Source of the DNA: Synchiropus splendidus
Lineage: Eukaryota; Chordata; Actinopteri; Syngnathiformes; Callionymidae
NCBI RefSeq assembly: GCF_027744825.2
Contig: NC_071345.1
Span: 13,641,501-13,705,500, forward strand
DNA: 64,000 nt
Direction: 5' to 3'
Shown in pieces: positions 9,613 to 21,139 of this stretch. Made by a program: the position numbers and the translations under genes. The notes beneath the pieces are model-generated. The model did not search any database and was not told where the DNA came from. It saw nothing but the letters and a program-made list of their open reading frames with translations. Each line of letters begins with the position of its first letter. Positions within the stretch are counted from its first letter, which is position 1.

Positions 9613-11454
9613 ACCTGGGAGCTCGAGTTGTGAACCTGAGGAGTTCCAGCTATAAACAATAATAACGACAAGGAAGCATTTGAAGTGGCTCTGAGAGACT
9701 CTTGTTACTGTCTTTCCCTTTATTGCGCCGCACAAAAATCCTATTTGAGTTCAATTTGGCCCATTCTATTCAAACAAGTAGCAACCAGGAAAAAAAAAAC
9801 AACCAAAAAACAATGCGTCTGTCACACTCTGTTGGCCTCTTTCCACCGGATTTACTGCGATGTGATGAGTTCTGGCAATCGAGGTGCACTCACTGCTGGA
9901 GCCTCCATCTGAAGTCTTAAATGCAAATGTGTGTTTTTCTATGTTCTGCCTTTCTGCGCGACTGTGGGCGTCATGTTTTTTTCCCCCCTATCTTGCCACG
10001 TTGCTGCTCGGAGCGCGCTCTCAGCACACAGCTCACTGATGTTTACATCTTACACTCGCACACGTACAGACTTGATGTGAGCCATGATTGTCTTCTCCAG
10101 ACAATAAGAGCAAAGTGTGACCTCCTGCAACATCTCCGAGTCTCACAGTGCGCCTCTGTAATCCCTCTTCTCCACCTGTTCCTCCTCGCCTCCACTCTTC
10201 TTGGACGTCTCCCCGCACCACAGTAGATCTCTGTTTGTCTTCTTTTCTCTGTGTATTACGTGCCTACCTGTGCTATTTCATGCCTCTGCTGTTCTCACCC
10301 TCTTTCTGTCCATGTTTGCGCCTCACAATCCTGTTAGTATCGCGCCTTTAATTGTGTGATTTTTGCACAGACCTTTTCATATTTCCATATTTATGCAGAA
10401 GAACAATATTTTTTTTACTTTGGTGTTCTGTTTTTTTACATTTTTGGATTCCTGCCAAAGAATAAATCCTCGTCGAGCATTTGAAATTAGAGTCTATTCA
10501 AACAAACAGATATCAATATTTGGAGAATTGTGAAACTTTTCATATTTTAAAATCAAACAAAATATTTAAGGTACCATTGGAGGGGTTCGAGCAAAAGGTA
10601 TTCAAGAGATTTAAAATAATAATAAAGAAAAATAAAATAAACAAAGAAATCAATAAATATTTTCATCCTTACAACTCAAAAGCAAATAATTAATATTCAG
10701 CATTTCAATTAAATGACAGTGGAAAAGATTAATTTCTTCAAATTCTTTTTAAAATTATTTCAACTGTAGCTCATTTCAATTGCAGCACTCATTTCTCCAC
10801 AGGAACAGAAAAATAACAATAAGAATCCGAGTAAATTTAGCTGCAATTTTCTGTAACATTATCAGCAGAAAGTGTCATTTAGTTAATAGATATAATAACA
10901 GCAATCCCATAATTGCAAAGGACTTGCACATGTTTAGAAATTCTTATTATTATTATTATTATTTTTTTACCTTCTTCAGAGTCCTTTGTTCTTGTGTGTG
11001 TTTCGCTAAACCAATTAGGATAAACAGAAATGATTTAGAGTAATTAAAAGACAGTGGGTTGTGGGAAGATGGTCACACTCAATTACCGTTGCTCAGCGTG
11101 AAGCCAACTGTGTGACTTGGGTTCTTTAGCATCTCGTGCCGTTGACGTCAACGATTTCATTATTTGCCTGCTTGTTGTAATTGCTGATGACAGTTTGTAT
11201 TTAGCGACAATCCTTCGACAAACATGTTTATGTTATGGAAAATATTTGAACAAGCTAGCGCTAATGACATCTAACGCTGTAATATAATAATCTCTTGTGT
11301 GACTATGCGCTGCAGAAAAAAAAGTGTCGCTAAATATAATGTTAAATATAAGCTTTATAGTTTTGTTATCATGCTGTCACAACTCCACAAGCTTGGTGCA
11401 ACCCTAGCATAACAGGAAGCACCATAGAAGGTATGTTTTCTTCCCTCTTTCTTT

Positions 11455-11856
11455 GCGCTGTTCCTCTATGTGTGTGGCCGCTGCATGTGGGAGGGGTTGC
11501 CGAGTGAGTGACGTCTCTCCAGAAGTGAAGAGGTGCCCGGTGCGTGTCCAGCTCTGAATGTGCGCTTCTGTGCAGTTTGGCTGTGACAAAGTCATAAACC
11601 AAGTCACGCTCTGTCCCAGACTCGCCTCATCCCTGTCCCAGCTCCAGCCCACAACAGGACATCAAACCCTGGAGTGAGCGCTCCAGCACCTCCCCTGTGA
11701 CACTCTACCACGGTCCAGTGTGGAGACAGGAAAGGTTTTACACCTCAATATGAAGAGAAAACAGTCAGTAAATGTAGCTAACGGGACACGTCTGCATAGA
11801 GAGGCTGCGTTATACACAGTAACAAAGTGCGTCGTGGGTCAGCTGATCAGTCCGCG
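11455..11856 (-). mobile_element. MITE-A copy 3, both ends missing
   Basis: The reverse complement matches the interior of the copy at 5698-6424, from the GGTCAGCTGATC/CGCGGAC landmark through the TGGAGCTGGGACAGG block to the GAGGAACAGCGC landmark. Neither terminal inverted repeat is present. Relative to the longest copy it lacks the 22 bases corresponding to 6009-6030. Confidence 0.85.
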
Positions 11857-13994
11857 TTTTTGGTACTAGAGTGTCCTCTGCACCTTTAAAAAAGTAACAA
11901 GAGAGGAGCCACATTCCTGGGTTTGTTGTATGGACTCAGCTTAGTCTGCTTGTTAGCGTGTTAGGTTTGTAAGCGTAGCATTTAGGGCTGCACCGATTTA
12001 TCGACATTATGGGCATTATGATTTTAAATATGCTATATATATTAATACAGGATGGGAAATGTTATTACTCTTAAAAATTTGACATCACAATGTAAAAAAT
12101 GTCTAAACAAAGCAGGCATTTCTCCCTGGAAAATCACACTACTTGTTGTGATGCTGCATATCCACCTGCAGACCAGCAGCCACAGGGAGACAATACTGCT
12201 CTGTCAAGGAAAATGACAACCAAATTGCAGTTTGCAACATGTACACCCACAGAGTCAGTAAAAACAAGACACAAATTACTCCACTGAAGCGCTACCAAGA
12301 GGCTAACAAACAACAGCTAACTGGGCAAACAGCACGCAAATATATACAAGTGTATTTTGTCAATACTCTGTTACTGTACATCCATTTTTAAATGCCACAC
12401 TGAAGGCTGACTTCTGCGTCAACATAGGACATGAAAGTCACCTGATGTTGGCGCGATTCTTGGGAATGAGAATGTGTTGGCTCTGTGCAGCAGAGTGGGA
12501 GAGAAGGTTCGTAAAGAGATCCGATGTTTTTGTCCTTCAACTAGTTTTTGTGAAAACAACCAACTTTTGGTTCATATTACCTCAGTGGGTATTTGCTGAA
12601 AACCACTAAAAATGCCGGGACTTGGTGAATAAATTCTGCCTGATGCCTTCATATGGTAATAACCTGCCATAACGTGTGGTGCACTGGCCTTATACCAGGA
12701 GTTGAAATGCACCATCACCCTCGCTCCGATCTGGGGCAGAAGAAAATGTTTGCTCGGTGAAAGTTCTTGTCAATCTGCGCACGTTCAGGTGTTATGAAGC
12801 AGAAAAAGGATTTTCAAGTGTAAGCGTTTTTGAAAGTCTTATTTCACACCAGCTCAGCCCTTCCTGAAAATGAATGTAATAAATGGCGAGCAGAAGCCTA
12901 CGAGAAGTCGGACTTCATGTTTAATGTATCAATCTGTGACTAATTATGCCTTCAGAGATTGTGACGTGTTGAAACCGGCGCTGACAGCCGAAGCCTGCGC
13001 CGGAGCCCAGCGTGACGTTAATTGTAATAGAAGAGGAAGACAAAATAAATGGGCTAACATTTACACATTCGAAGCAAGTTGTTGTTTTTTTTTTTTCCAT
13101 GGTATTTACAAAGCAGGGACGGCCGTCTGCTTTTTGTTTGGCTGTCTCTCACCTCTTCATACTGCCGTTCCTCGCTTTTGTTCCCAGCTGTCGGCGGCGA
13201 GAGCGAGTTATTTGAAAGATTAATTGCATCCCACTGTACTGTGGTTATTGTCAGCAGTCCTGCTGGACCGTACGACGGAGAGAGAGAGTGTGCGAGATAG
13301 AGGACCGGTGCAACCAGGGGGCTGTTAACAGATGGGAATTGAGAGTGAAAGAGAAAATAAAAAGGTGGCTGGTGAGATGTAAGCGAATTCGGAGACAGAT
13401 GTAGAGACAGGAATGTGTGTGGAAATGAGTGAGAGACCCGCGAAGAATACAGGATTGATTAAGTGTCAGTGGAGAAAATGGATTTTGGAGGCTACTGTAG
13501 CGTCACCATTTGTTGAGGATCAACCCAGGATCCAAGCATGTGAGAGGCTTATTCTTCAAATATAGAACTAACAGTGGCGTATCAGCCCCTTTGTTTTCAT
13601 GGGATCTGATTAAACGGATGCAACAGTAGCTCGAGATGACAAAGAAAGAAAACAAGTAGGTGGTTTTACATTTTCCACTGCATCCGGAGGCATCTTAAAT
13701 ACACGGCTATCGTGTGGATTGTACCTCATCTCTTCATGTCATGTATAAGTTCTCCCTCTTTTACCTTTCACTGAGCAATATGTAACAGTAATAAGCAGTT
13801 TTGATATTTATTTTTATACCAGTATGAATGCCTGGCTATGCATTTATGTGTATGTATGTTTATGTACATGAACGATCATGAAACCATGGGGCCACAAAAG
13901 GTAGTTGGATTCATTTAGTGGGAGAAGAAGTTGAAGTTCTATGAAAATTTTTGGAGAAAAATTGGACATGATTTCAGAGGAAATAAAGTATAGC
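11857..13994. other. unique sequence, no gene seen
   Basis: AGGGCTGCACCGATTTATCG at 11984 resembles the start of an AGGGCTGCAACGATTAATCG-type fish DNA-element end, but no partner end was found. A purine-rich block lies at 13270-13450 and poly-T at 13085-13096. Positions 12402-12450 share a segment with 15785-15820. No coding evidence. Confidence 0.45.
12405..12440 (+). repeat. short dispersed repeat E, copy 1
   Basis: GAAGGCTGACTTCTGCGTCA and the following AACATAGGACATGAAA align by eye with the segment at 15785-15820 with about 80 percent identity. It is too short to classify. Confidence 0.4.
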
Positions 13995-14185
13995 CAGGGC
14001 TGCTCTTAGGCACTTGCTGACCAGGGGCTCACCCTCTCATTTTTGGGAGCTTGACACTGTTGACTATTCAAAATAAACTCTGACTCATACAAACGTTTTT
14101 TTGTTATTTACTTTATGATGAGATTAGAGCTGTTGCTCTGGCAGCAGACAATGTGGTTGCGGGGCCCGCACAGCTGAAGGTAGCG
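13995..14185. mobile_element. CAGGGCTG-type hAT-like end, relic
   Basis: It begins CAGGGCTGCTCTTAGGCAC, continues with CCAGGGGCTC and CATTTTTGGGAGC, and has GGGGCCCGCACAGCTGA near 14160. This order resembles hAT-like elements starting CAGGGCCGGCCC. No matching opposite end or target duplication could be set. Confidence 0.35.
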
Positions 14186-16015
14186 ACCAGAGGAGAGGAA
14201 CTGAGAAGTGGAGGGAAGGAGAAATGAATGCTCTTGATCTTCAGCAGGATGGACCTCAACAAGTGATATGTAGGTTGCCTTGATCGTATTCTTTATACTG
14301 TAATGATACTCTGTATATGTGGAGGCCAGAGCTGGGCCTGCAAAAGCTCTCAGCCAAGGGGCTTAGCGGTGGGTTTAGGTGAATATACTGTGTAATTTGT
14401 GGTTTTAATGTATACAGATGAAGAGATACGTCAGTTTCCAAGAATACCGGAGCAAATCTGAAAAAGGAAATAACAAAAGTGTGTCATGGTTCGATCACAG
14501 CCTACATGAATTACACTAAGTCAACCATGTAGCATTTCAAAGTCACGGCGTACTTGTGTGTAAAGTTGTGTTGTTGTTAGTGAAAAATGTAGCCGGACAT
14601 GAACAATGTCGATGCCCTTTCTTGAACAGTGCATTTGTGACATTCGCGCACGGTTCATTAAACAAGGACTGGCGACAACAGAACGGGTAATTGTTCCGTT
14701 ACAAATTGTCGTACTAAAATATATATATGAGTGCAATTTGCATTCTGCAGAAGACGGCTCTCACTGTAGGTGTCCGTGTCCTCCAGGATCCTTCCAGTGC
14801 TGCCTCATCATTTATTTTACTGCTCAATAGCTACCAGCCGGCCGAAGTACTGCAGTGTATGAGTTGCACAGCACCAGCAATAAGACCATGAATCAAAATG
14901 TGTTTCATGGATATTCAGTTTTAATCTCATTTCCATCGTCGTCACACTGATGTATATTTATTTTGAAATAATCTGACTTCCCTGCATGTGGCTACACATC
15001 GGGTTGGATTATTCTGTTAACCGCCTTCAAAGGCGTTATTTAAATTCATGCCCTGTAAAAAGCTTCTGGGTGATTCTCTGCATGTGCGTGTGCCACAGTG
15101 GATGATTTCACTGCCAAATGACAGTTTATACAGTCAAAGGAAATGGTGCCAAGCTCGATGCTAGGTCGCAGCGCCATTACTTTCCTACTGTTCTGAGGGC
15201 GGCCTGGAGGCACAAATGGTCCAATAAGTGTAAATGTGAATGTTCTGTCTCTAAGATTAGTGGAATCAAACAGAGGAGGAGAGCTCTCAAAGTGCAGTAA
15301 GCCCCCGTGATTAGCTGTGATCAGATTTGACTACAGGACGTTCAAAGATTGCTAATGTTCCCATCCTTGAGGCCTTGTTCCCTGAAGCTTTATACTGTCT
15401 GTCCTGCAACACTTTTCTCTGGATCTATAAGGATGAACTATCAAAGAAAAATGTCTTCAACGCTTATGAAAATGAACTTGAAGGTTGGCTCCGGCTGGTG
15501 ATTCAAAGAGATCCCTGATACTAGAACGAAGAAAGCAACACATACTCACTCCTAATGCTTTAAATACAGACTATTTCCAGGAGGTCTTTTGTGTAGCAGT
15601 CGTCTGCATTGTGCGTTCATGCATTAGCCTTTCAGGTGACACACGTGTTCCCCTTACCACAATGGATCCTGATGCCACTGATGCCATCCTTTGGAGGATA
15701 AGTACCTCAGTAACTAAGCACTCTACTCTATATAAGGCTAACATCTGATTCCATTGAATCACGTATGTGTCAACATGCAAGGCAGAAGGCTGACTTTGAC
15801 GCCAACATTGGACGTGAAAAAATTAACGTGAAAAACACATCATGCCTCACCTCATGACTCATTGTGGCTGGGTTACAAACAACAAAGCAAAGTAAATGTT
15901 CAATTTTAGAATAGGTTATTTTGTTCTCTCTGTTCAGAAATGCACCATTTTTTTAAACTTCTCTAATAAAAATATGTAATTATAGTTCATAATCACATTC
16001 TTTTGACTTTCCCCA
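14186..16015. other. unique sequence, no gene seen
   Basis: The composition is mixed and frames are short, without recognisable motifs. The only repeat-like segment is copy 2 of short repeat E at 15785-15820. Confidence 0.5.
15785..15820 (+). repeat. short dispersed repeat E, copy 2
   Basis: GAAGGCTGACTTTGACGCCA and the following AACATTGGACGTGAAA match 12405-12440 with a few substitutions and a small indel. Confidence 0.4.
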
Positions 16016-16200
16016 TCATACGTTGTCGCGCCAAGTCCTCCACCGTAGCCTTACCTCATGAACCTCTGATGTTTAGCTTCCCCTTGACTCATGATGTCAT
16101 TCTTCTCTCCCCTGACAGTCATCCTCACCCTCTCCCCCCTGCCTGCACTCTCTTCTTCACCTCCCTCTTTTCTCTACTTCTACTCCCTGACTCCTACCTC
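16016..16200 (-). mobile_element. possible antisense LINE scrap (family of 60501-61433)
   Basis: CCTGCCTGCACTCTCTTCTT at 16139 plus the following CACCTCC match 61072-61098 with one difference. That landmark belongs to the antisense reverse-transcriptase region of the LINE at 60501-61433. The flanks are pyrimidine-rich and only loosely alignable, so the limits are approximate. Confidence 0.35.
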
Positions 16201-19200
16201 TAGCTTTTGCTGACTCCATTTTGAGTTACAGTGACAATTTAACATAAAATTCTAAAACATTGTGTCACCTCTCAAATAATATTCCGTTAGATTTCACTGA
16301 AAATGTTACGTGCAAAAGTTCTTAACACTTTGGTTGCAGAGTTCTAAATATGGTTCACCCTACATGCCCTTTTTTCTTTTATGTTAATTTCAGAGTTAAT
16401 CCTCTTTATATATTACGTGGGTCCTTTGTGGTTAAAAACGTCTTACTACGAAGACCAAATTGCTCCCTCACATATTTGGGTTCAGACTATTTTACCCTCC
16501 AGTGGTGCAGACCGGTCTTGTTTTTTGTTTTACCTCTCGATCTGCGCTGCAGGTGGAAATCATTTTGGATCATCGTCTGCCTGATGCTTCCTTTGTTACA
16601 GCACGACACATGCATCGCTATAATTACAATTACAAACACATTCCATTAGGCATTGATCTGTATGTGTTTGAGGTGATGAATTTGGCTCTTTTAATAGACG
16701 CTCGCAGCCGCATTTGAAGAAGGCTGAAGGGAAACCACAAGGCTTCTGCTGACAGAGTGAGTGACAGCTGGCAAATTGTGATACATTGTGCAATATCACT
16801 GGCCACACATCGATCTTGTGGCCTGGTTTTTATTGTAATAAAAACATGACAGTCTAAGCAGTACTGAGTGTTAATCCTGGCTTTCATTTATCTATTCAGA
16901 GTGAGGAAATGCTTAACAGGTTCACGGCAGTCGAGCCTTTCCTTGTGGAGCCTTGCAGTCCTCATGCTCGGGCTAGCAACAGTTGGTTCATCTTCACGAG
17001 TCTTCTCGGTCAGCTCATAAAGCTGCTACATTCTGACGCTCCAGCTGGCCCACACACCCACCGCCATTCATCCGGTCAGGCCACATGGTTTGACTTCATA
17101 TATACATGTTGTTGTCTTGGATGTTTGACTTTAATAATCCTCTATTTAACACTGTATTTTTTGCAGCGCTGGTGCATTTACATGAATGTTTGCGTGTGTA
17201 TCTTTTTGCAATCGCTGTGTGGCCTTTTGAAATGCACGGAGCGGTTTTCTCCTACTGTGCAGCTGTCTGTCTTCCTGTCACAGAGGAGAACACGGAAGGG
17301 CGGAGTAGGAGCTGAGCGAACGGTAGACAAGCGCTTTTTTTTTTTTTGGGGGGGGGTTGAGCTGCTGGAATTAGAAGATTGTTTTGGCCTGGGTGGTTTT
17401 AAGGTTTACTGCATCGCGATCACCAAACAATACTGAGAGAGGACGAGTAATTTGTGGTGTTCTTATCGGTTGTATTCACATGCCGCTGCGAGATATTTTT
17501 TTGGTGTGTTGTTTGTCTAGAATCGGACCACCGTTCTGACTGAACAGTCTCTCTGAAATGTCTCATGGTTTGTTTGTGCAAAACACACTTTCTCACACCT
17601 GAACATGATGCTGAAAATGAGGGTACCAGGAAAAGTAGAAGGCAACTCAGGTGAAGGAGGCTGACTTGCTGCGAGAGACGAAATGCTGAAAGAAGAGCAC
17701 CGGAAATCAGTTACAGAATTCCAATGGCATCCTATTAAACAACTCTCTGTTAGTAGCTTGAAAGATTAAAGCAGATTAGCAAGGATGACACGGAGCTTTG
17801 TCAGGTTGATCTAGAAAAAAGGATGGAACAAGCTGTGATTGGAATTTGAAGTCCAACCTCCTGTCTTCAAACAGCACATCTTCACTCCCGGGGTGGAATA
17901 TATTGATGTTGGGACTTTAGCGTAGTATAATGATGCCAAAGGCAAACCTCAGCATTGCAGGTTGAAAATGTACGCTTTCACTTGAGGCACATGTTTTGCC
18001 TTCCGTGGCATATCCTGACGCCATGGGCAGTGCCTCACGTAAAAGAAAGGCGGTCCTTTCGTTCTACATGTAACAACCTGGCAAATGCCATTTTAAACCC
18101 CACGAACAACCATGTGTTTCAGTCACATGACTTTCAATTTAATTTGGTGAAGAGGGCTTTCGAACGCCATCGCAACGGCTGCTTTTGACGTTAGTAGAGG
18201 GCGCGACAGTCCACTTCCCAACTTCAATATATTTCACCTTTAGAGAGAGTCACACCTCCAGAGCTGTGCAGCATCCATTTGAAAAGTTTTGCCCTTTGCA
18301 GTAAAATTGGTGAAGGAGGGCGCTGGGAGAAATGGCAGTTGGGTTGGATTGACATATCGCCATTCCATCATTCTCTGGAAAAAAACCAAACATTTAAAGT
18401 AATTCTCATTCACTCTTCCACGGACTCTGGTCAGACTCATCCTGGAAATCCAACTGATTCCCTTCACATGGGGCTCACAACGCAACACGACTCAGCGTCT
18501 GGCCACCCTCCCATAATAGTTGTGGGGGGGTGGGTTTCACTGCCCCCACTCAGCCTTTCCACGTCTCAAAAACTCACTTTTTACCTCCGTTCCTGCATAA
18601 TAGCAAATTCTATTAAGATGGAAATCTACTCTACCTTCCACAATGCCTAAAGGGTGTCATGCATTTTCTTGGATTTAAAAAAAAATCTGTCAATCCGTGG
18701 ACATCCAGGAAAGTTCAGTAAGAGATGACCTCCCTTTTGGATTTTTTTTTTTTTTTTAATAATGCCACACGCTTAACATTCAAATACTTGTTTAATGTTC
18801 TTTTTTTTGTCCCGGATGTGCCTTTTTGTTATGTGCCACAGAAGTGCACCATGAAGGGGCGGGAGGTTATTTTGTTTTCGTCTGTTCGATCCATGTGGCT
18901 CACACTCATATTTCATGTTTTTTAGTTCACCGTAAAAGGCACACAATGATCCTCTCGAGTCAATGTAAACGCAACACATGGTTGTACGTGCTCACAAATA
19001 AAATCACTGTGTGCAGTACACCCACTTACTCATGCTGCCATAAACTAGTCAATAAACAGATGCATGCACACATAAATTAACCCATGTTCAGAAACACACC
19101 ATGACCATGTGTCGATGCATTATGCAAATGGTAATATTGAGTATGTAGTGTGATGTATGAAGCTGAATCAGCTCAACGTGTCGTTTTTTTTTTTTTTTTA

Positions 19201-20511
19201 GGAGAGACAGAATGTTTCCTGTGCTATTAAATTGTGAAACATTTAATAGGCGCAGTAATGGGGATGAAGCAATATTGATGAGTCAGATGCACCCCGCTGG
19301 GTTTCGTTTTTTTTTTTTCTCTTAACCCCAAATTATATGAGTGAAATCTAACCAAATATCAGACAGCTGCTAAAATGATACTTTCCCACATTTAGACAAC
19401 TGTCTGGACTCTGTGGGTGTTTTGTTGACCACCACCATGGAGTGTAATAAATAAACTGACCATCAAGGAATGAGCACAAATACCAATTTACTGACTGAAT
19501 TTTGTACCTCATAGTGGTGGTTGTTGACATAGTGATGGAATGCGAGATGAATGTGTGCTGCATCTGCTGAGGACTGTCCGTGTGAAGGCCGTCCTCCAAG
19601 GACTCCACAATAAAAGCAAGGTTCAACAAATTCTTCAGTTCCATAAGGCAGGAAGTAATAAAGAGTGACAGCATTATTTTATTTTTTAAGAGTGTGTTTT
19701 GGCATTGGATATGTTGTGGTATCGCAAGTATGTTAGTAAAGACGCGGCAAATATCAAGCCTCACCATCTCACACCAAGGTTGTCTAGATTGGATCCAGGG
19801 TGGGTTGCGTGAAGTGGAACATAGCACCCACCGTCAAAGGGGGCGAAAGCTGACACCTTTACAGAATGTGAGCTTTAGTTTGATGTTTATCGCGTCTGAA
19901 ATGCATTTTTCATCATCAGTCACAGTGATGTCATCAATTCACCCGCGCCCAGTTTTGCTGAAACAAAGCAGAATCCAGCCGTCAATCATGATTAGCAAGA
20001 TAGCGTCGCGCTCAGAATGTAAAATCGATGGACGTCTCTGTTTAATATGGCGAACCCGTCTGTCTTCTCACATGCACAAAGAACGAGATTATTCTCCGGC
20101 CTGTTTCCATTTATTTGTCAAAAATCTACACACAAAACTGTTTCGTCTTTCAAGACTGTGACCACAGACAAATCAGATACTGTGGTCAATTATGATTATG
20201 ATGATCTCAAAATGCATGACATTGAAGGCTTCTTTGGCACATTCTTCTGTTCATGAACAGCATTTTCTTTCTTCTTTCTTTTGTATCGCTTTTTTTTTGC
20301 AGTTTATAATATTATTTCTTTTTAATTTATTGTGATATGTTGTGAACAGAGCATGTTCCGAACACAGTTTCTGATTCTGATTCTGATGTTGTTGCCCTCT
20401 GGAATGATTAAATCATCAAATTAGTCCCATGACTCTCAAATGTGTATACATACAATGAAACTGGCTTTTCAATGAAAGGCTTTTGTCTAAGTGACTCAGA
20501 AGATGAAGATA
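16201..20511. other. unique sequence, no gene seen
   Basis: A 175-codon frame at 16909-17436 is the longest in the window. It ends in a T-run/G-run artefact (17336-17357), has scattered Cys and aromatic residues, no recognisable domain and no splice context. Poly-T runs lie at 18742-18757, 19184-19199 and 19308-19318. A CTGATT repeat lies at 20370-20387. Nothing coding is supported. Confidence 0.5.
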
Positions 20512-21139
20512 CAGTGGTACCTCGGTTCTCGACCACAATCCGTTCCAGGCGGCTGTTTCGAGAAGCGAATTGTTCGATATCTGAATCGATTTTTCCCATT
20601 ATAATGAATGGAAAAAGAAATAATGCGTTCCAAGCCTTAAAATAGGCTTTTGTAGGAGTGAATGTAGAGTGTCTGCTGCAGGTGCGCTGTTCCTCTATGT
20701 GTGTGGCCGCTGCATGTGGGAGGGGTTGCCGAGTGAGTGACGTCTCTCCAGAAGTGAAGAGGTGCCCGGTGCGTGTCCAGCTCTGAATGTGCGCTTCTGT
20801 GCAGTTTGGCTGTGACAAAGTCTTAAACCAAGTCACGCTCTGTCCCAGACTCGCCTCATCCCTGTCCCAGCTCCAGCCCACAACAGGACATCAAACCCTG
20901 GAGTGGAGGTGTGGAGAGCGAGCACCTCCCCTGTGACACTCTACCACGGTCCAGTGTGGAGACAGGAAAGGTTTTACACCTCGATATGAAGAGAAAACAG
21001 TCAGTAAATGTAGCTAACGGGACACGTCTGCACACAGAGGCTGCGTTGTACACAATAACAAAGCGTGTCGTGGGTCAGCTGATCGGTCCGACCTTGATTT
21101 GTTCGAAGTCCAAGCCGTTTGAAAATTGAAGTTCCACTG
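20512..21139 (-). mobile_element. MITE-A copy 4, both termini present
   Basis: It starts CAGTGGTACCTCGGTTCTCG, directly after a TA (20510-20511), and ends ..GAAGTTCCACTG. The ends are inverted repeats of each other over the CAGTGG..ACTTC/TCTCG core. The interior in reverse orientation matches the copy at 5698 almost throughout. It lacks the 15 bases corresponding to 6025-6039 and about 80 bases between the GGTCAGCTGATC landmark and the left terminus. TG rather than TA follows the right end, suggesting a mutated target duplication. Confidence 0.88.

Larger units (their letters stand above)
8676..11454. other. unique AT-rich sequence, no gene seen
   Basis: It contains a relic near 9066-9140, an AT-rich tract at 9567-9612, a pyrimidine-rich patch at 10130-10340 and a very AT-rich block at 10370-10800 that includes a (TTA)n at 10946-10963. 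Frames are all short and their composition follows the local base bias. Confidence 0.5.

Noticed and set aside
11984..12070. AGGGCTGCACCGATTTATCG as a DNA-transposon end
   Set aside because: Good resemblance over only about 20 bases with no partner end, so it is mentioned but not annotated as an element.
16909..17436. Longest open frame in the window (175 codons)
   Set aside because: It ends in a homopolymer artefact, has no recognisable domain, biased low-complexity segments and no splice or promoter context. Frames of this length are expected by chance in 64 kb over six frames.
20165..20260. AT-rich tract near CTGATT repeats as a SINE tail
   Set aside because: No pol III boxes or SINE body upstream; the CTGATT repeat alone is not diagnostic.
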